A stretch of DNA of 64,000 nucleotides. Origin: Hofstenia miamia. Taxonomy: Eukaryota; Xenacoelomorpha; Acoela. A program made the position numbers and the translations under genes. The stretch lies in the NCBI GenBank assembly GCA_004352715.1, contig SCFE01000022.1, positions 130,986 to 194,985 on the forward strand, written 5' to 3'. Below the pieces are notes generated by a model. That model was given only the letters and a program-made list of their open reading frames with translations, searched no databases and had not been told where the DNA came from. Position 1 is the stretch's first letter. Every line of letters starts with the position of its first letter. This document shows positions 46,414-58,676 of the stretch, one piece after another.

Positions 46414-47364
46414 TCATTGTTGTGTCACTTTCCTCTCCTTCATACTCATTTCAAAAATCTGCAGCCATTCATTAAATGTTGATGAGTAATTGTCAAATCT
46501 CCCTGTGAACTTAGGCAGTATCACTTTACATACTGATGTATTGCTATCCTCATTTTCTGCTAGTATCATATTTTCAAATGTTGGTTTTTTCTCTATCAGT
46601 TTTATACAATTTTCTTGTACTTGCTTTGTTATGTTTTCTACTAATTTTTCTATAAACTCCTCTTCAGTTTGACTTTGTTTGTACATGTCCATCAGCATGT
46701 CTCTCTGAGGTATGTCTTTGTCTAACTTTTGAGGCTTTTCAATTATAACATTTTCTATTGTTTTGACGTTTTTGCCTCTTTTTTCTTCGTTATTTAGTAC
46801 CATTAACCATATCTCATCTTTTAAGCTATCGATTTCTATCTGTTTGTTCATATTGTCTTCCCTAAGGTTTACATTTTCATCATGTAACTCACTCATCAGT
46901 CGTTGTAACCTTTCACTCTGAACTTTAATTTCTTTATTCTCTTCAGTTAGTTTCTCTATCTGTTTTTGAAACAAGTTTTGTTGCTCCATCAATTGTATAC
47001 TTGAGTCTGCTATGATCTCATCAATGTGTTTCTCTTTTTCAGTATTGGCTACCTCTATTTCAAATATTCTTTGTGTTAACTGTTCTATGCATATCATTAA
47101 CTCATTTCTTTCTTTATTATTGTTTTCAATTATTTCTGTCAATTGAACTATTGCGAGTTCACTGCTTAGTTTTGCTGGCTGTAGCACTAGTTCCGTCAGA
47201 GACAGTTCGCTTTTGGGGGACATTGTCATGTGTTGTGTTTCAGGGGTTTTTCTCAATTGGGGGTTTTTTTGAGTTTTCGCTTTGTTTCTCATCTTTTTAG
47301 AATATACCATTATTGTATTTAGCTTTGTGTAATCCTTTGCTGGTTCCTTCTTCTTTGATTTCAT
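46414..47364 (-). pseudogene. gag: Gag N-terminus: coiled coil plus capsid start, Gypsy copy 2
   Basis: 316-codon frame. About residues 55-200 form a long heptad-rich coiled coil (IEQLTQRIFEIEVANTEKEK and following). Near the end CKVILPKFTGRFDNYSSTF matches the start of retrotransposon capsid domains (LPxFxG). The rest of the capsid is in another frame at 46331. A long coiled coil in front of capsid is not the commonest Gypsy arrangement. Confidence 0.75.
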
Positions 47365-47530
47365 TTCTTTTTGTAAACTAAAGCAATTTTCTTTGCACTA
47401 ATTCTTGTTCCAGGTTTTTCCACTATAAGGTTTTCTCCATAATTCGAGAAGAAACAACTATCTTGACTAGAATATGTTCTTCCTTTGTTTTCTGCTTTAG
47501 GATTTTCTTTAAATTTATATTTTCTTTCTC

Positions 47531-47548
47531 TTGTGCATGTTGGGCGCC
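47531..47548 (-). promoter_or_regulatory. Primer-binding site, tRNA-Lys type
   Basis: GGCGCCCAAC directly after the LTR end (ATGACA). It matches the 3' end complement of tRNA-Lys as used by many retroelements, except for the missing first T and divergence after ten bases. Confidence 0.65.
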
Positions 47549-48825
47549 TGTCATGGTCACCATGTATAATCTTGCCAACATTAATTTCGACTTAATTTAG
47601 GATTGCTTACCCATATTCCTATTTTATTCCGGTGTCTAATGTATGACAGACTCCAAAAACTCTCTTTCTATATAGTTTTTAACTGTATTAACTTAATTAA
47701 TATCGCATTAGCTACACTTAATGCTCTAACTAACAAAAGCCATTTTAGAACGAGAGTGAGAGATGATATACAGGGTCAAAACCCGACTCGAAGCAATGCA
47801 CAAGAGGATGCTTTGTCTTCATGAATGAATCCAGCTTTACTTGGACATCGAAGGAATTACCAATGGTTGACTCAGTGCGTGGAACATTGTCTCAGAAAAC
47901 ATGTGTGTGTGTGATAGCTTAATAATATAGTGCATTGATTGTCCTTGTTATTGTTGCAGTTAAAATTTGAGAAAGTAACGCAACCATGGTGCTTTAGCTT
48001 GTTAACTTTCCCTACATATAATAACCCTATAAATATAAGTGTACTTGTTAGCCCTTGATACATGTGAACAATCAATGCAGTCAGCAATAAAACTAGTTCG
48101 AAGTTGGTCGAAAGTTGAATAATTTACTAATAGGCAATTGGTTGATTAACCAAGAAAAGTGATCTAGATAGAACATTAATTTTCTTTCGAGGGTTGATAT
48201 AACAGTAATAACACTAACTTGTGAATAATGAACGATAGGAAAGCTAGAACAAATAAAAATCCCTATCCTTACACCTAACCTATAAGTACGTTGAGGAATC
48301 AACTACTACCAGCCGCACCGCACTTTTGAAAGGCTATTGTGTGCAGGCTGTTCCAGACTTCCTTTAATGTAGTTGGGGACCACCGTCAGGATTACTCTAG
48401 TGCTTGACCATTTAGCTTTCCATTTTAATTAATAAATAAACCTGAAAAAAATAAAGAAGTAAATCCAGTGAATTTCATTCATCACCAAATAGATAAATTG
48501 CATTATTTTTATACTGAATAATAGTAAACACTCAAACACTCGGCAAGTACCTGTCTAATCAATGTTGTTGACAATTTGCTGATTTCCCGGTTTTGCTTTT
48601 CTTTGTCTGCCATCAGTTATGCATGTCAGCATTAATTAGCATTTGAGTTTTGGTGTTTTGATATTTGTCAAAAGTACTGCCAAGCAAATTAATATCAAAT
48701 ACTGCTTATAATATCTTTACAAATAATCAAACGAATAATAATCATGTGTGTACAAAAAATTCTTATAATACTTGAGTCTTAGTTCTTTCCATTAACTTGA
48801 CCTCGCATGATATGATTATGTTACA
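47549..48825 (-). repeat. 5' LTR of Gypsy copy 2 (1277 bp)
   Basis: Starts TGTAAC and ends ATGACA on the minus strand, followed at once by the primer site. A TATA-like TATAAAAAT is at 48505-48513. Shares the blocks ACAGGTACTT and TATAGGTTAGGTGTA with the tandem LTR-like units at 14.6-15.9 kb. Confidence 0.8.
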
Positions 48826-48849
48826 CTAATGCACGCGTTTATAATGTAT

Positions 48850-49930
48850 GAAAGTGGCTCAGCTAATAAATCAGCGCAAATTTTAGATACCAAGTGGGAA
48901 TCATAGAGGGACTGCAGGATTTGTTCTTCTTTAAAGATTGAATAGATTTAATAATTTCAAACTTAGCCATGAATCAGAGAGAAAGATGGTGCTATATGCT
49001 AATTTTCATTAGTGTCAGGAGGAGTATTTATACCATTATATTTGCCTAAGTTGCAAAAAATGTTAAAAAAGATGGTACTCATGTCTCTATAATTAGTGAC
49101 CACCCTTCGTTTATAATTTATTTTTCAATTTTTTCATCTTTTGCTTGTTTCCTATTTAGCAAATTAATTACCTTTTTGGCTTTTCATGTGTAAATATTGC
49201 AAAGATTACGAGCATATTTATAAGCATTATAAATATCTACAGTTTGACAATTTTTGTATTCCTTCCATTTAGATTTCTTTTGTTCAATTAACTCTAAGCA
49301 GTTTGAATTAATCCATGGGTTAGAAATTTTTTAGACACAGACTTTTTTCAGAGAAAAAATTTTCCTTTCATGGCAACAAATGTCTAAATAGAATAGGAGA
49401 ATTTCATTTGGTGTTTTTGAAGAGTAAATTCTAATCCAATTTTCGGTTTTTAAATTATTTGAACGTTTTAAAACATTTTCTTCTGATTTGTGTCTTATTT
49501 TTATCCAAGATTTAATTGGATAGTTAATTTTTTGCAGATTGGAATAAGTTATTATAAGGCAGTGGTTAGAGTAAGGGAATTCAGAACAAATATATTTATA
49601 TAAAGACACATTTTCTGAAACCATAAAATAGTCAATCAAGGTTTAGCTATTTGCGGAAATTTTGGATGGAACACTTTGATTTATTAGTGAAATGTTGAAA
49701 GTTGAAAAGAAATTTTGTAGCTTAGATTTTTCAGTAATATTTAAAAAGTTCAAGTTTCAGTGGGTCATTAACATAATATTTGTGTTTTGACTTAAGGCTG
49801 TTTGAATGAGCCTTGATTTTAAGTTATATATCCTTTATCTCAATGTTAATTGCGAATTTGGAATCATCTTGATGGCAATAAACAAAATATTTTGCCCTCA
49901 TTATTACTGGAAACATTTGAGATGGAATAT
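48850..49930 (-). pseudogene. LINE ORF2 fragment (endonuclease end and linker)
   Basis: The frame 49639-49331 reads IDYFMVSENVSLYKY and FPYSNHCLIIT, the DYF(x)VS and S(D/N)H blocks of an APE-type endonuclease, with the catalytic Asp of SDH replaced by Asn. Downstream NPWINSNCLELIEQKKSKW is the usual linker to RT. It ends next to the Gypsy 5' LTR. Confidence 0.6.
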
Positions 49931-50097
49931 TTGAAAAAATGTTTGATTGTAAAAACTTGCTCTTAATATTAGAGGAAATTATAACATTGAATATTTAAAA
50001 TTTACCATATTCTTAAATCAATATTCATGTATATATTTATATATGTATATATATATATATATAATGTATATATATTATTTTGTATATATTTATATTG

Positions 50098-50740
50098 TAA
50101 TCATTTATAAGTTTTATCGCTAATAAACGTTTTTTATGTAAATTTATAACATCATTATTTTAAATTTTAAACATTTATATATTTCAATGTAATTAAAAAT
50201 ATTTTTTATGTAAATTTTTAACATCATTAGTTTAAATTGTAATTATTTTTATACTTTATTGTAAATAAAAACATTTTTGTTGTAAATTTTTGAAATCATT
50301 TTGGTTAAGGTGTAATAATTTATATACTTCATTGTAAGTAAAAACATTTTTGAAGATTTTACAGCATTTGCTAAAATTGTAATCCATTTGTATATTTCAT
50401 CATAAATAAAAAATATTTTTTATGTAAATTTTCAACGTCATTCATTTATTTTGTAATTATTTATGTACTTTATCATAAATAAAAACATTTTTGTTGTAAA
50501 TTTTTGTAATCATTTTGGTTAAAGTGTAATAATTTATATACTTTTAGTTAATAAAAATGTTTTTTATGTAAATTTTTAACATCATTAGTTTATTTTGTAA
50601 TTATTTATATACTTTATTGTAAATAAAAACATCGTTTTTTATTGTACATCTTTAAAAGTATTTGCTAGAATTGTAACCATTTATATATTTCATTTTAAAT
50701 AAAAACGTTGTTTTTGTTGTATATTTTTGTTGCAATTTTT
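50098..50740. repeat. Minisatellite of about nine ~70-bp AT-rich units
   Basis: Each unit reads roughly TAATTATTTATATACTTTAT then TGTAAATAAAAACATTTTT and TTGTAAATTTTTAACATCAT. Units vary by 10-25 percent, with two alternating subtypes. Nearly every unit carries AATAAA. Confidence 0.75.
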
Positions 50741-51925
50741 AATTGTCATGTTTTTTATTGCAAATGTCCTCTTGTTTAAATAATGACTTGTTTATTAACC
50801 ATTAATTTAGAAGCTATAATGCAAACCTCATAACCTACAAAAATACATATTGTGTAGTTTTCCTGGCTGATTCCCATCCAACAAAGAAGTTACAATGAAT
50901 ATAATCAATGTTCCTTGAATTGTAGATGAAATTCGTTATATGAACAAGAAAAGAAGAATATATATAAAACATTAACATTTTACTACTGCATTTTATATTT
51001 TCTTTTAGCAGATTTGTAAATTGCAACTATGTATAGCAAATATTATAATACTGTATAAACAGCATATATATTTATATATATGTATATATTGTATCAATCT
51101 TATCACATCTACAACATTTAATAGAAAATGATTTTGCTTTTTATCATGTAAATAAATTTTAATGCATTAAATATGTTATTGGTTTACCATGTCTACATTT
51201 CCAATAGGTGTTCTTAAGTTTGATAACTATTTTATAGTTTGTATTTGAAAAATAAAATGTATATTTTACATACAACTTTAACATAAATATATTAGCAAAA
51301 ATAAATGAAATTCAGCAAATATATAGACAGCCTAAACAATAAAAAAGCATTGAATGCATCAATGAATTATTTTCCTTAAATCATAGTGTTCCATGTTTAA
51401 AACATTGTTACAAAGAACATGTTATAACAAACAACTCATCAAATACATCAGTTTGCCTAAATCCTAGAATTTAAAAAGTAAAAACTTCGCCTGAAAATTA
51501 ATTTACTCAATTTAATTTTGTCAAAAACATTTCTTGTCATCAATTTTATCACTTTGCCCAAATCCTAGCAATCAAAAATAAAAATTTTGTTAGAAAATTA
51601 ATTTGTTCAATTTAACTTTGCAAAAATATTTCGTCGCTAGATGGCGTCTAATAGAATCACTTCATTTCCATAGGACAAATAGCCATAGGTAGGGTGTCCC
51701 ATCGCAGAGTGTCCCATTGGAAAGTACTCTGTCCGTCCATAACTACTGGCCTGTTTGAAGCAAATAATTGTGTAACCTATATCAATACGCATATAATTTA
51801 GATATAAAGGTTAATTAATTTTAAGCATAATATATTTTATGACTATGCATTCGAAAGCAGCATAGTTAGAAATGGATAAGTTGCGTATTAACGCGAAAAA
51901 CACTTAATTTTGCATAATGCTAGCT
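50741..51925. other. No gene seen
   Basis: AT-rich, with short TA runs near 51060. No recognisable coding sequence. Confidence 0.5.
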
Positions 51926-51929
51926 TTTA

Positions 51930-52840
51930 GAAAAATAACAGACATGTCTGACTATTGAATTAATTTCAATAATACATCTGTTATGCCTGTTAATAAGTTC
52001 AAATATCTAGGATTAACAATAGATTCAAAGCTTAACTTCAAGTCCCAAATATATACTATTATTAAAAAAATGGCTATAGGTATTAGAAAGATATCCCATG
52101 TTTTCCAACATCTACCCGCAATTGCAGTAATTCAAATGTTTCATGCATTTTTTATGCGTAATTTAAACTATGCTAATATCTTATATACTAATGTACACAG
52201 TCTAATGATAAAAAAGCTTCGAGTTCAACTAAAATGGGCATTCAATGTTTGTAATAATAACTCTCCTAGAACAAAAGAATATATTTCTAAATCTATTCTT
52301 TTTCCACAAGAGTTAATTATATACAATATTATTATTTATTTCTTCAAATTCATAAGTAAAGTTCCAACCTACAATGAGATATCATTTTCATTTTCAACAG
52401 ACTGTATGAAGCAAAATAAACGATAAAAAACTATTCACGTGTAAATTTAATAAAAATATCATGAGTCAATCCTTTATTAATACTGCAATTTATAACTGGA
52501 ATAAATTGCCAAAAGAAAGGAAAATATTAGACAACCTTAAAAAATTCAAAAAAGAATTAAAATTATTATTTCTCAAACAAAAGTTTATATCAGGTAGATC
52601 ATGGATAGGATTTAAATTTTATAATAACGATTATACAATAAATCAAAATTAGTAAGCTATCCGTAGTCAGTGTATTTTTTAGTCAGTGTTGTTTTATTTA
52701 TTTCATTTTTGTTATTATTCATTTTTTTATTGTACTTAGTAGTTAATGACGCTATTCATTTGAAATATCAGTTAAATATTGTTAAAAATTCAAATGAATA
52801 TAGATTATCTTATTTTATTGAAGGGTATTTTGATATTTAA
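51930..52840 (+). pseudogene. 5'-truncated LINE: RT C-terminus and 3' UTR
   Basis: The frame 51983-52426 begins KFKYLGLTIDSKLNFKSQI, the conserved block after the RT palm of CR1/jockey-type LINEs, and continues with HAFFMRNLNYANILYTN. A second frame (52461-52652) holds INTAIYNWNKLPKERK. The 3' UTR shares AATGACGCTATTCA with the LINE ending at 53587, so both are one family. Confidence 0.7.
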
Positions 52841-52972
52841 TGTAATTCATGTAAATTCTATTTTAGATATTGTTTAGAAAAAAAATGATGTTGGTTAATT
52901 GGTGCAAATAATGCATATTGAATTAAAAATATTTGTTGATTAAATGATAATATTTATTGTTGTAATTTTTAG

Positions 52973-53280
52973 AGGCTATGAGAAAGAATAAAGCTACTGC
53001 TAGTGCACGGGATACTGAAATCCCAGATGCAGTAAGACGCTACCTGAAAGACACACGTCTTTTGAAAAAGTGCACTTCATCGGAATTTGTTATATTCTTT
53101 AAAAAATTAATACATTTGGTGTTAAGTAGGGTATTGTGAAAATATTGACTATATATGGATATAATTTTGGTTAAATATATCAGTCCATGCATTTATATTT
53201 TGTTTAGATTATGGAAATTCGCTCATTGCGCAAATCATCATCAGTACCATTTCTTCATCAACTTTTCAACAAGAATTCAG
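52973..53280 (+). CDS. Two candidate exons of an unidentified plus-strand gene
   Basis: Exon 1 follows a tttttag acceptor at 52971-52972 and reads AMRKNKATASARDTEIPDAV, then RRYLKDTRLLKK. Its donor is unclear: gtgcac at 53070 is one option. Exon 2 (53208-53280) has a tttag acceptor and gttagc donor; one frame reads IMEIRSLRKSSSVPFLHQLF. The two preferred frames do not join cleanly with the donor at 53070. The codon usage looks less AT-biased than the flanks, which favours real coding. No family recognised; could be a pseudogene. Confidence 0.3.
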
Positions 53281-53554
53281 GTTAGCTAATTTTATCTATG
53301 AGCATGAGTTAGTTGATGTACTAATCAATTGATCAATTGCTGACGCACTTCAACTAAGGACACTGCAGTTTTTGCCTAATCATTGTTGAGCATCGAAAAT
53401 TTCATTCTAAGGTACTAATGATAGGCATGTTCCATTTTCTATTAACTTTTGCACAATGCCCTACATATTTAAGTCATATTTATTGCAAAACATCAGTTTA
53501 CTTGAGGTATGATTTCTTTCAGTACAATAACTATTAATATACTGTATATATAAT

Positions 53555-53586
<32 letters not shown>

Positions 53587-53589
<3 letters not shown>

Positions 53590-53612
53590 ATAAGATAAGA
53601 TAAGATAAGATA
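53587..53612. repeat. (GATAA)n microsatellite tail of the LINE
   Basis: Five or so GATAA units beside an (AT)n run at 53560-53586, directly after the AATAAA of the LINE's 3' end (minus strand). Confidence 0.75.
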
Positions 53613-54023
53613 GGATACGAGAATCTTTATTCCGATAAATGTTAACAATTAAATAACTGATAATTTATCTGAATAGCGTCATTAAATTCACAAAAACACA
53701 TATATACAATTCACATATAATACAAAAGAAATCTTGCAGCCTATGGATAAATTACTATAGTACTATTTTAATAACGAGTTATAGTATAGTCATTGTTATA
53801 AAATTTGTATTCTAGCCATGATTTTCCAGAACTATATTTTTGCTTAAGGAAGATTTTTAAATGCTTTTTAAAAGATTTCAATTTTTCAATATTTTTAATT
53901 TCTTTAGATAGCGAATTCCAGGTTCGCATGGCGACATTAATGAAGGATTTCTTTCAAACGTTTTTCTTAACACATGTAAAAAGCTTTGATCTTGAATTCT
54001 CTTTATAGGTAAATCCCAGAAAT

Positions 54024-56280
54024 TTAATCGTAATATAAGGTGGTAGGCTTCTGAGTAGCTTGAAGAATATCAGAAGGGTATTCAATATAACCAGTTGTTT
54101 TGGAAAAAAGAATTGATCTAGAAATGTACTGTTTGGTTTTCGCTGAGTTTTTCGTTGTGATATTTAATGCACATCTTAATTGAATATCAAGTTTTTTATA
54201 AAGCACTTTGCTTAGGTCAGTCAATTGCGTAATTAAGGTGACTCATGATGAAAACATGGAAGAATTGCACAAGGTGGTAATTGCCTAACTACTAGTTTCA
54301 TACTTTTTATACGTATAGCTAATTTTCTAACTATTAAATTAATGTAAGAGTTGAGCCTTGAGTCAATAGTTACTCCTAGATACTTGAAAGTGTCTACAAT
54401 AGGAACATTAATATTTACATTTAAAGTCACTGCAGAAACATCGTAGTTGCTTTTATTGGGCTGTAAGATACAAAATATTTAGAAAATTTGCTATTTTTCA
54501 ATTATATGGATTCCACTGCTAAGTTCATTGATGAATGCATTGAAAATCCAGGTGTCATCAGCATATTGAATTATGTTGCAATTGGTTATTTAATACATGC
54601 CATTTACATAAATACTAGAGACGAGGACCTAGAATCGTACCTTGAGGCACCCCATTGTAATCCGGTAATCATTCCGAAAAAATATTATTTAATTTAACTC
54701 TCTGCAATCTTTGATTGAGGTAACTAAGTTATCAATGGCTTTCTATTACAAGAAAATCCCAAGTGAGATAGTTTTTCAACTAGTATGTCATGATTAATAG
54801 AATGAAAAGCCTTTGAGAGATTTAAGCAGGGTATAGCTACAAATTTTTAGGAAATCCAAATTTCGTGTTTGATAATAAATTATAAATGTTCCGTTATTTG
54901 ATTATGTAATAATCTTTCGAATATTTTTCTTTATTGGAGAAGTAATTCAGATTAGTCGATAATTAGTGGCAATTGATGGATTGTTTTTCTTAAAAATAGG
55001 AGTAATGTGAGCAAGTTTTAAATTATCCGGGAAGTAATGAAATTTTTTGCATTCATTAAAGATAAAATTTACTGGATTTGCAATGATGTCTGCAGTGCTT
55101 GAGAGACCGCTTGATTTGTTGGTTTTAAGCTTATTGATTGACTTAATTTCATAACTAGTTCAGATGTGGAAAGAAAATTCGGGTGTAAAAATTTTGCGAA
55201 ATGTTTTTGTTCTTAACGACGGGGCCATTGTATTTTCCTAGATTATTTAATTCATTAGATATTTCTAAATTGTCAAAAGATTGCTTCCTTTCTATCACAT
55301 CAATTGAGTTTGATTTTGATCGCTTATAATTTGTGATTTCTTGTATTAGCTTCCATTTTTAACGTTCAATTGGAAGGCGAGCATATTCATTCTTAATGAA
55401 TTAGTTGAATGCCTTACAAAGCATTTCTTTTTATATGCGGCAAAATTCTTGCTGGTTAGGAAATCATAAAATGTTTATACGTTTGGTTCTTTTCGCGAAT
55501 CAATGCTTTGCAAGTTTCAGTTTATTCGAAAAAGTATTGTTTGCTTTGGAGTTTGTACTGGATTTAACCATTATTTTCTTTTCAGGGGAAAATCTGTTAA
55601 GATAAAATTAAAAAATTTTTAAAAAGTTTTCCAGCATTTCATTTAAATTTGATGCAGAATATACAGGAAACCAATTTTCTGATGAGAGGGGTAATTTAAA
55701 ATTATTAATATTTTCAATAAAAGAATTAGAGAACTTCTTATGCGGACAGTATGATAAATTTAATAACTGCATTTTAAAACGTGAATTTTTGATTCGTTAT
55801 TACTCTTAATATCGTTGCGTATCTTGGGATTAAACTTTAATGATTACTTTGGGATTAAAATAATATACCTCCAGCTTTGAATTTTCCTAACGGTTTGTTC
55901 AAAATTCTATCTCTTCTAATTAGTGCATAAGTTTCATTAACAGTCCATGAGCTATCTAGATCTTCGTTTTTTAACCAAGTTAAATCATTTTTAGAGCTTC
56001 AAATGAATTCCCTATATTCGAAATTCTTAATGCTTAGATTCTAAAAATTTAAATGTACATAATTCAGAATATCTGAGCCGGTATTCAATTTTTTGATGTG
56101 TGATTTAAAATTTAAGATCGGACTGGGATTAGTTTCAATGCCATTTACCACTAATAACAGGAAAATTATAAGAGATATAAAACACCACTTTTTAAAATTG
56201 ATTTTAATAGTACATATACGCTTGGATGACATAGTTGAAAATGTTCTTGAATAACACATAGTTGATCGATATGTATTCAA
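54024..56280 (-). pseudogene. LINE ORF2: 2A-like start, endonuclease, RT
   Basis: Starts with a hydrophobic stretch and VNGIETNPSP (56145-56119), a 2A-like motif with NPGP changed to NPSP. Endonuclease traces include SSWTVNETYALIRRDR and GGILF. RT blocks: KLAHITPIFKKNNPSIATNY, LSKAFHSINHDILVEKL (motif A, catalytic Asp lost), GVPQGTILGP (motif B), IIQYADDTWIF (motif C intact), and FKYLGVTIDSRLNS. Many stops; clearly dead. Confidence 0.7.
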
Positions 56281-56390
56281 ATAAGACTGTACTTGTAACA
56301 GTAAATCATACTCATTAGATTTGAAAGTCGAAATTACGAAAATAAAAGTAAAGAGTAAACATTTTGATTTGAGAACAGATTTAAATTTAA

Positions 56391-57822
56391 CCCATTAACT
56401 GCTGACCTCACCTGTAGGTGACACTTATTATTTGAGCTGTATTTTACTAACTATAGCTGTTTTGCTTATCTTTAACTCATTTTCTAGTATGGTATGAATA
56501 GGTTTACAATATATATACTGGGTTTTGAATTGCTTTGTAACTGCATATAAAAACAGTGCACTGTTTGTGCCTTTATGACATATTTTCGAATTCTTTTACT
56601 ACACATAAAACAATCATTCTCATCTTTTTAGATATGCAATGATTAGCAATAAAAAAACATTTCACATTAATATAGTAAATCAAAGAATTGATGTAAAGAA
56701 TTTTTTAAAAGCCTCATGGCAATGGAAGCTAAATGGCAAATGAAATAATGTAGGTGTCACCTGTAGGTGACGTCGGCATTTCAGAATTGAAAAATGTATA
56801 CATATGTAACAAAGGATTCCATCATTTAGTGCATAAATCAACTATTGTAGGAAAAATCAACTACGCCTTTTATTCTGTTTATTTAAATAGCATGTCTCAT
56901 AAATGTGAACAAATTAGGGGTGGACAACCCCATCCCCTCCTGGGAGGTAAGGCAACTTGCCTTTGGTTACCCACTTTATCATTAATTGATGACATCCCCT
57001 CTTAGAAAAATTGCTTTTACGGCCATGCAGGCAACATAATATAAAATGGTGTACAATCTTTATAAAATTTCAGTTAAAATTAGTGAAATAACACAACTTG
57101 ATTTATTCAATTTATTGTTTTCCCAAGAAGTATTTGAACATATTAGAAATATGAGTAATGTGTATGCATTGTAAAACAAGCATCAATTGACTGTTTCTAT
57201 TAAGGAAGTTCAATTATACATTGCAATCTTGCTGCTTACTGGTTATTTAACTCCAAAAAAGATTGATATGTTATGGGAGTGCTCATCATCATCATCATCA
57301 GGTCCGCATAATGACATGGATGCCCAAAATACCTGGATTAATTACGAAACCAAGGGTGGAACTTTTAATTCAAAGCAATTTTCACCGTTCTATTGTTCAA
57401 ATATTTTTAACTAGAGGGGCAGCTAGTCGTGACAAAGTAAAAGGTATAAATATTCATGGTAATGTGGATTGTTGATTAAAATATTATATCTGCCATGATG
57501 GCATTGATCATAATAGAATACAAGGAAATTAGTGTGAGATGTGCATTTTTAATGCAAATACCTGAGAGCATTGCTCAAATTGCAATATTGGTTTACATAT
57601 AAATTGCTTTTATGCATTTCATACCTTGTAATAAAATTAATTTTTTTAGTATTTTCTTAACTAAGGAGCTGACGTCACCTGAAGGTGACGGGGTCACAAA
57701 TATTTTCAATAAGTATTTTGCAATAAAATTTCACTATGTAGTTTTAAAATTGACAAATTTGCACTGCATATGAGAAAAAAATTAGAAATTGGTTTAAGTG
57801 TTTACCTATGGCATTTGATGGG
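56391..57822 (+). mobile_element. piggyBac-like element A, inserted in the LINE
   Basis: 1432 bp, with TTAA at 56387-56390 and CTAA at 57823-57826 (one change). Ends CCCATTAACTGCTGACC and, inverted, CCCATCAAATGCC. Palindromes: TCACCTGTAGGTGA (56408-56421), GTCACCTGTAGGTGAC (56756-56771), GTCACCTGAAGGTGAC (57674-57689). It carries only the N-terminal part of a transposase. Confidence 0.8.
57054..57420 (+). pseudogene. piggyBac transposase N-terminal fragment
   Basis: DLFNLLFSQEVFEHI, then LTVSIKEVQLYIAILLLTGY and LTPKKIDMLWE, followed by NDMDAQNTW: the conserved DDE_Tnp_1_7 N-terminal region (V-x-E-x-x-x-[FY]-I-A-I-L-[LI]). A stop splits it at about 57172. The catalytic region is absent. Confidence 0.75.
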
Positions 57823-57931
57823 CTAAGTTTATAGTAATTTTTCCGTAGCCTGGGCGTACTAAAACAAAAATAAAATAAATAATAAAACAATTAAAAAAGC
57901 CATAGTACAAAAAAGTCCAGATAGAAAATAA

Positions 57932-58676
57932 TCAAGTAGCATCAGTAACTAAAGTTGTGTACCTCATCGATGTAGAAAGGCGGTGCGGTGTTCCAGAGCG
58001 CGGTGGCAAGTAACGAGGGGCGAAGCTTTCGTAGACCGCAATCTTTAACTGTGTGTGTTTGAAATGCGGTGCTTTACGTAGCGATGGCGGCTCAAAAAGC
58101 GATTTGAGAGTAACTACGAATTTTGACATTCCGGTATGTGAAAAATGAATTCCGTCTTTTGTTCGGAGATTGCTAAACAAAAATTTGTGAATAGCTTAAA
58201 TACTGAGAAGTTTAATTTTTGAGATAAGTTAAAAATAATTTTGTTCACTTTAACTATTTCGTTGTTACTCTGAAGTAACCTATTGCAGAAAGGAGGGAGT
58301 TCGCTGAAGAAAAGTCTTGTAGCCTAGTAACTGCAAATATTTAATTTTCTGGATCCTTTAGTATGTTATTCCGTCCGATTTGTACAAAGAGTTTTGATTT
58401 GTGTTTGGAGATATAATTCAACTTTTGTTGTAATTCAGAAATGCATGCTCCTGGATATGAGTGAACTGTGACTTCCTGGTTCTTAATTAAAGTTTTCAAT
58501 TGCAATTTCCAAAACATAGAGCTACCTAACACTAAAAAATTTGTACCTGTTTTAATCTTACGTGGCTTCCTAGGAGGGCGAGACGAGCTACAGGATATGG
58601 TCGGATTAATAATGTTCTTTCCGGATGTTGTGATTCGTGTGTGTGAATGCTTAGATGCGGATGCCGTTGTAAGCAT
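57932..58676 (-). pseudogene. LINE ORF1 with SGNH-esterase blocks
   Basis: FLVLGSSMFWKL (block I), VTVHSYPGACISELQQKL (block II), VQIGRNNI (GxxN block III), then after a broken stretch DGIHFSHTGMSKF (DxxH block). Matches the plus-strand ORF1 at 38.5-40.1 kb block for block. Confidence 0.7.

Larger units (their letters stand above)
40727..48825 (-). mobile_element. Ty3/Gypsy-class LTR retrotransposon (copy 2), 3' LTR truncated
   Basis: 5' LTR 48825-47549, tRNA primer site, gag, protease, RT, RNase H, integrase, repeat spacer, ORF3, polypurine tract and 166 bp of 3' LTR. The two LTR stretches match over 166 bp with a handful of differences. Order and domain sequences match the plus-strand element at 2.4-15.9 kb. 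Stops and frame shifts occur in several genes. The 3' LTR joins LINE sequence at 40727, so no target duplication can be checked. Confidence 0.9.
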
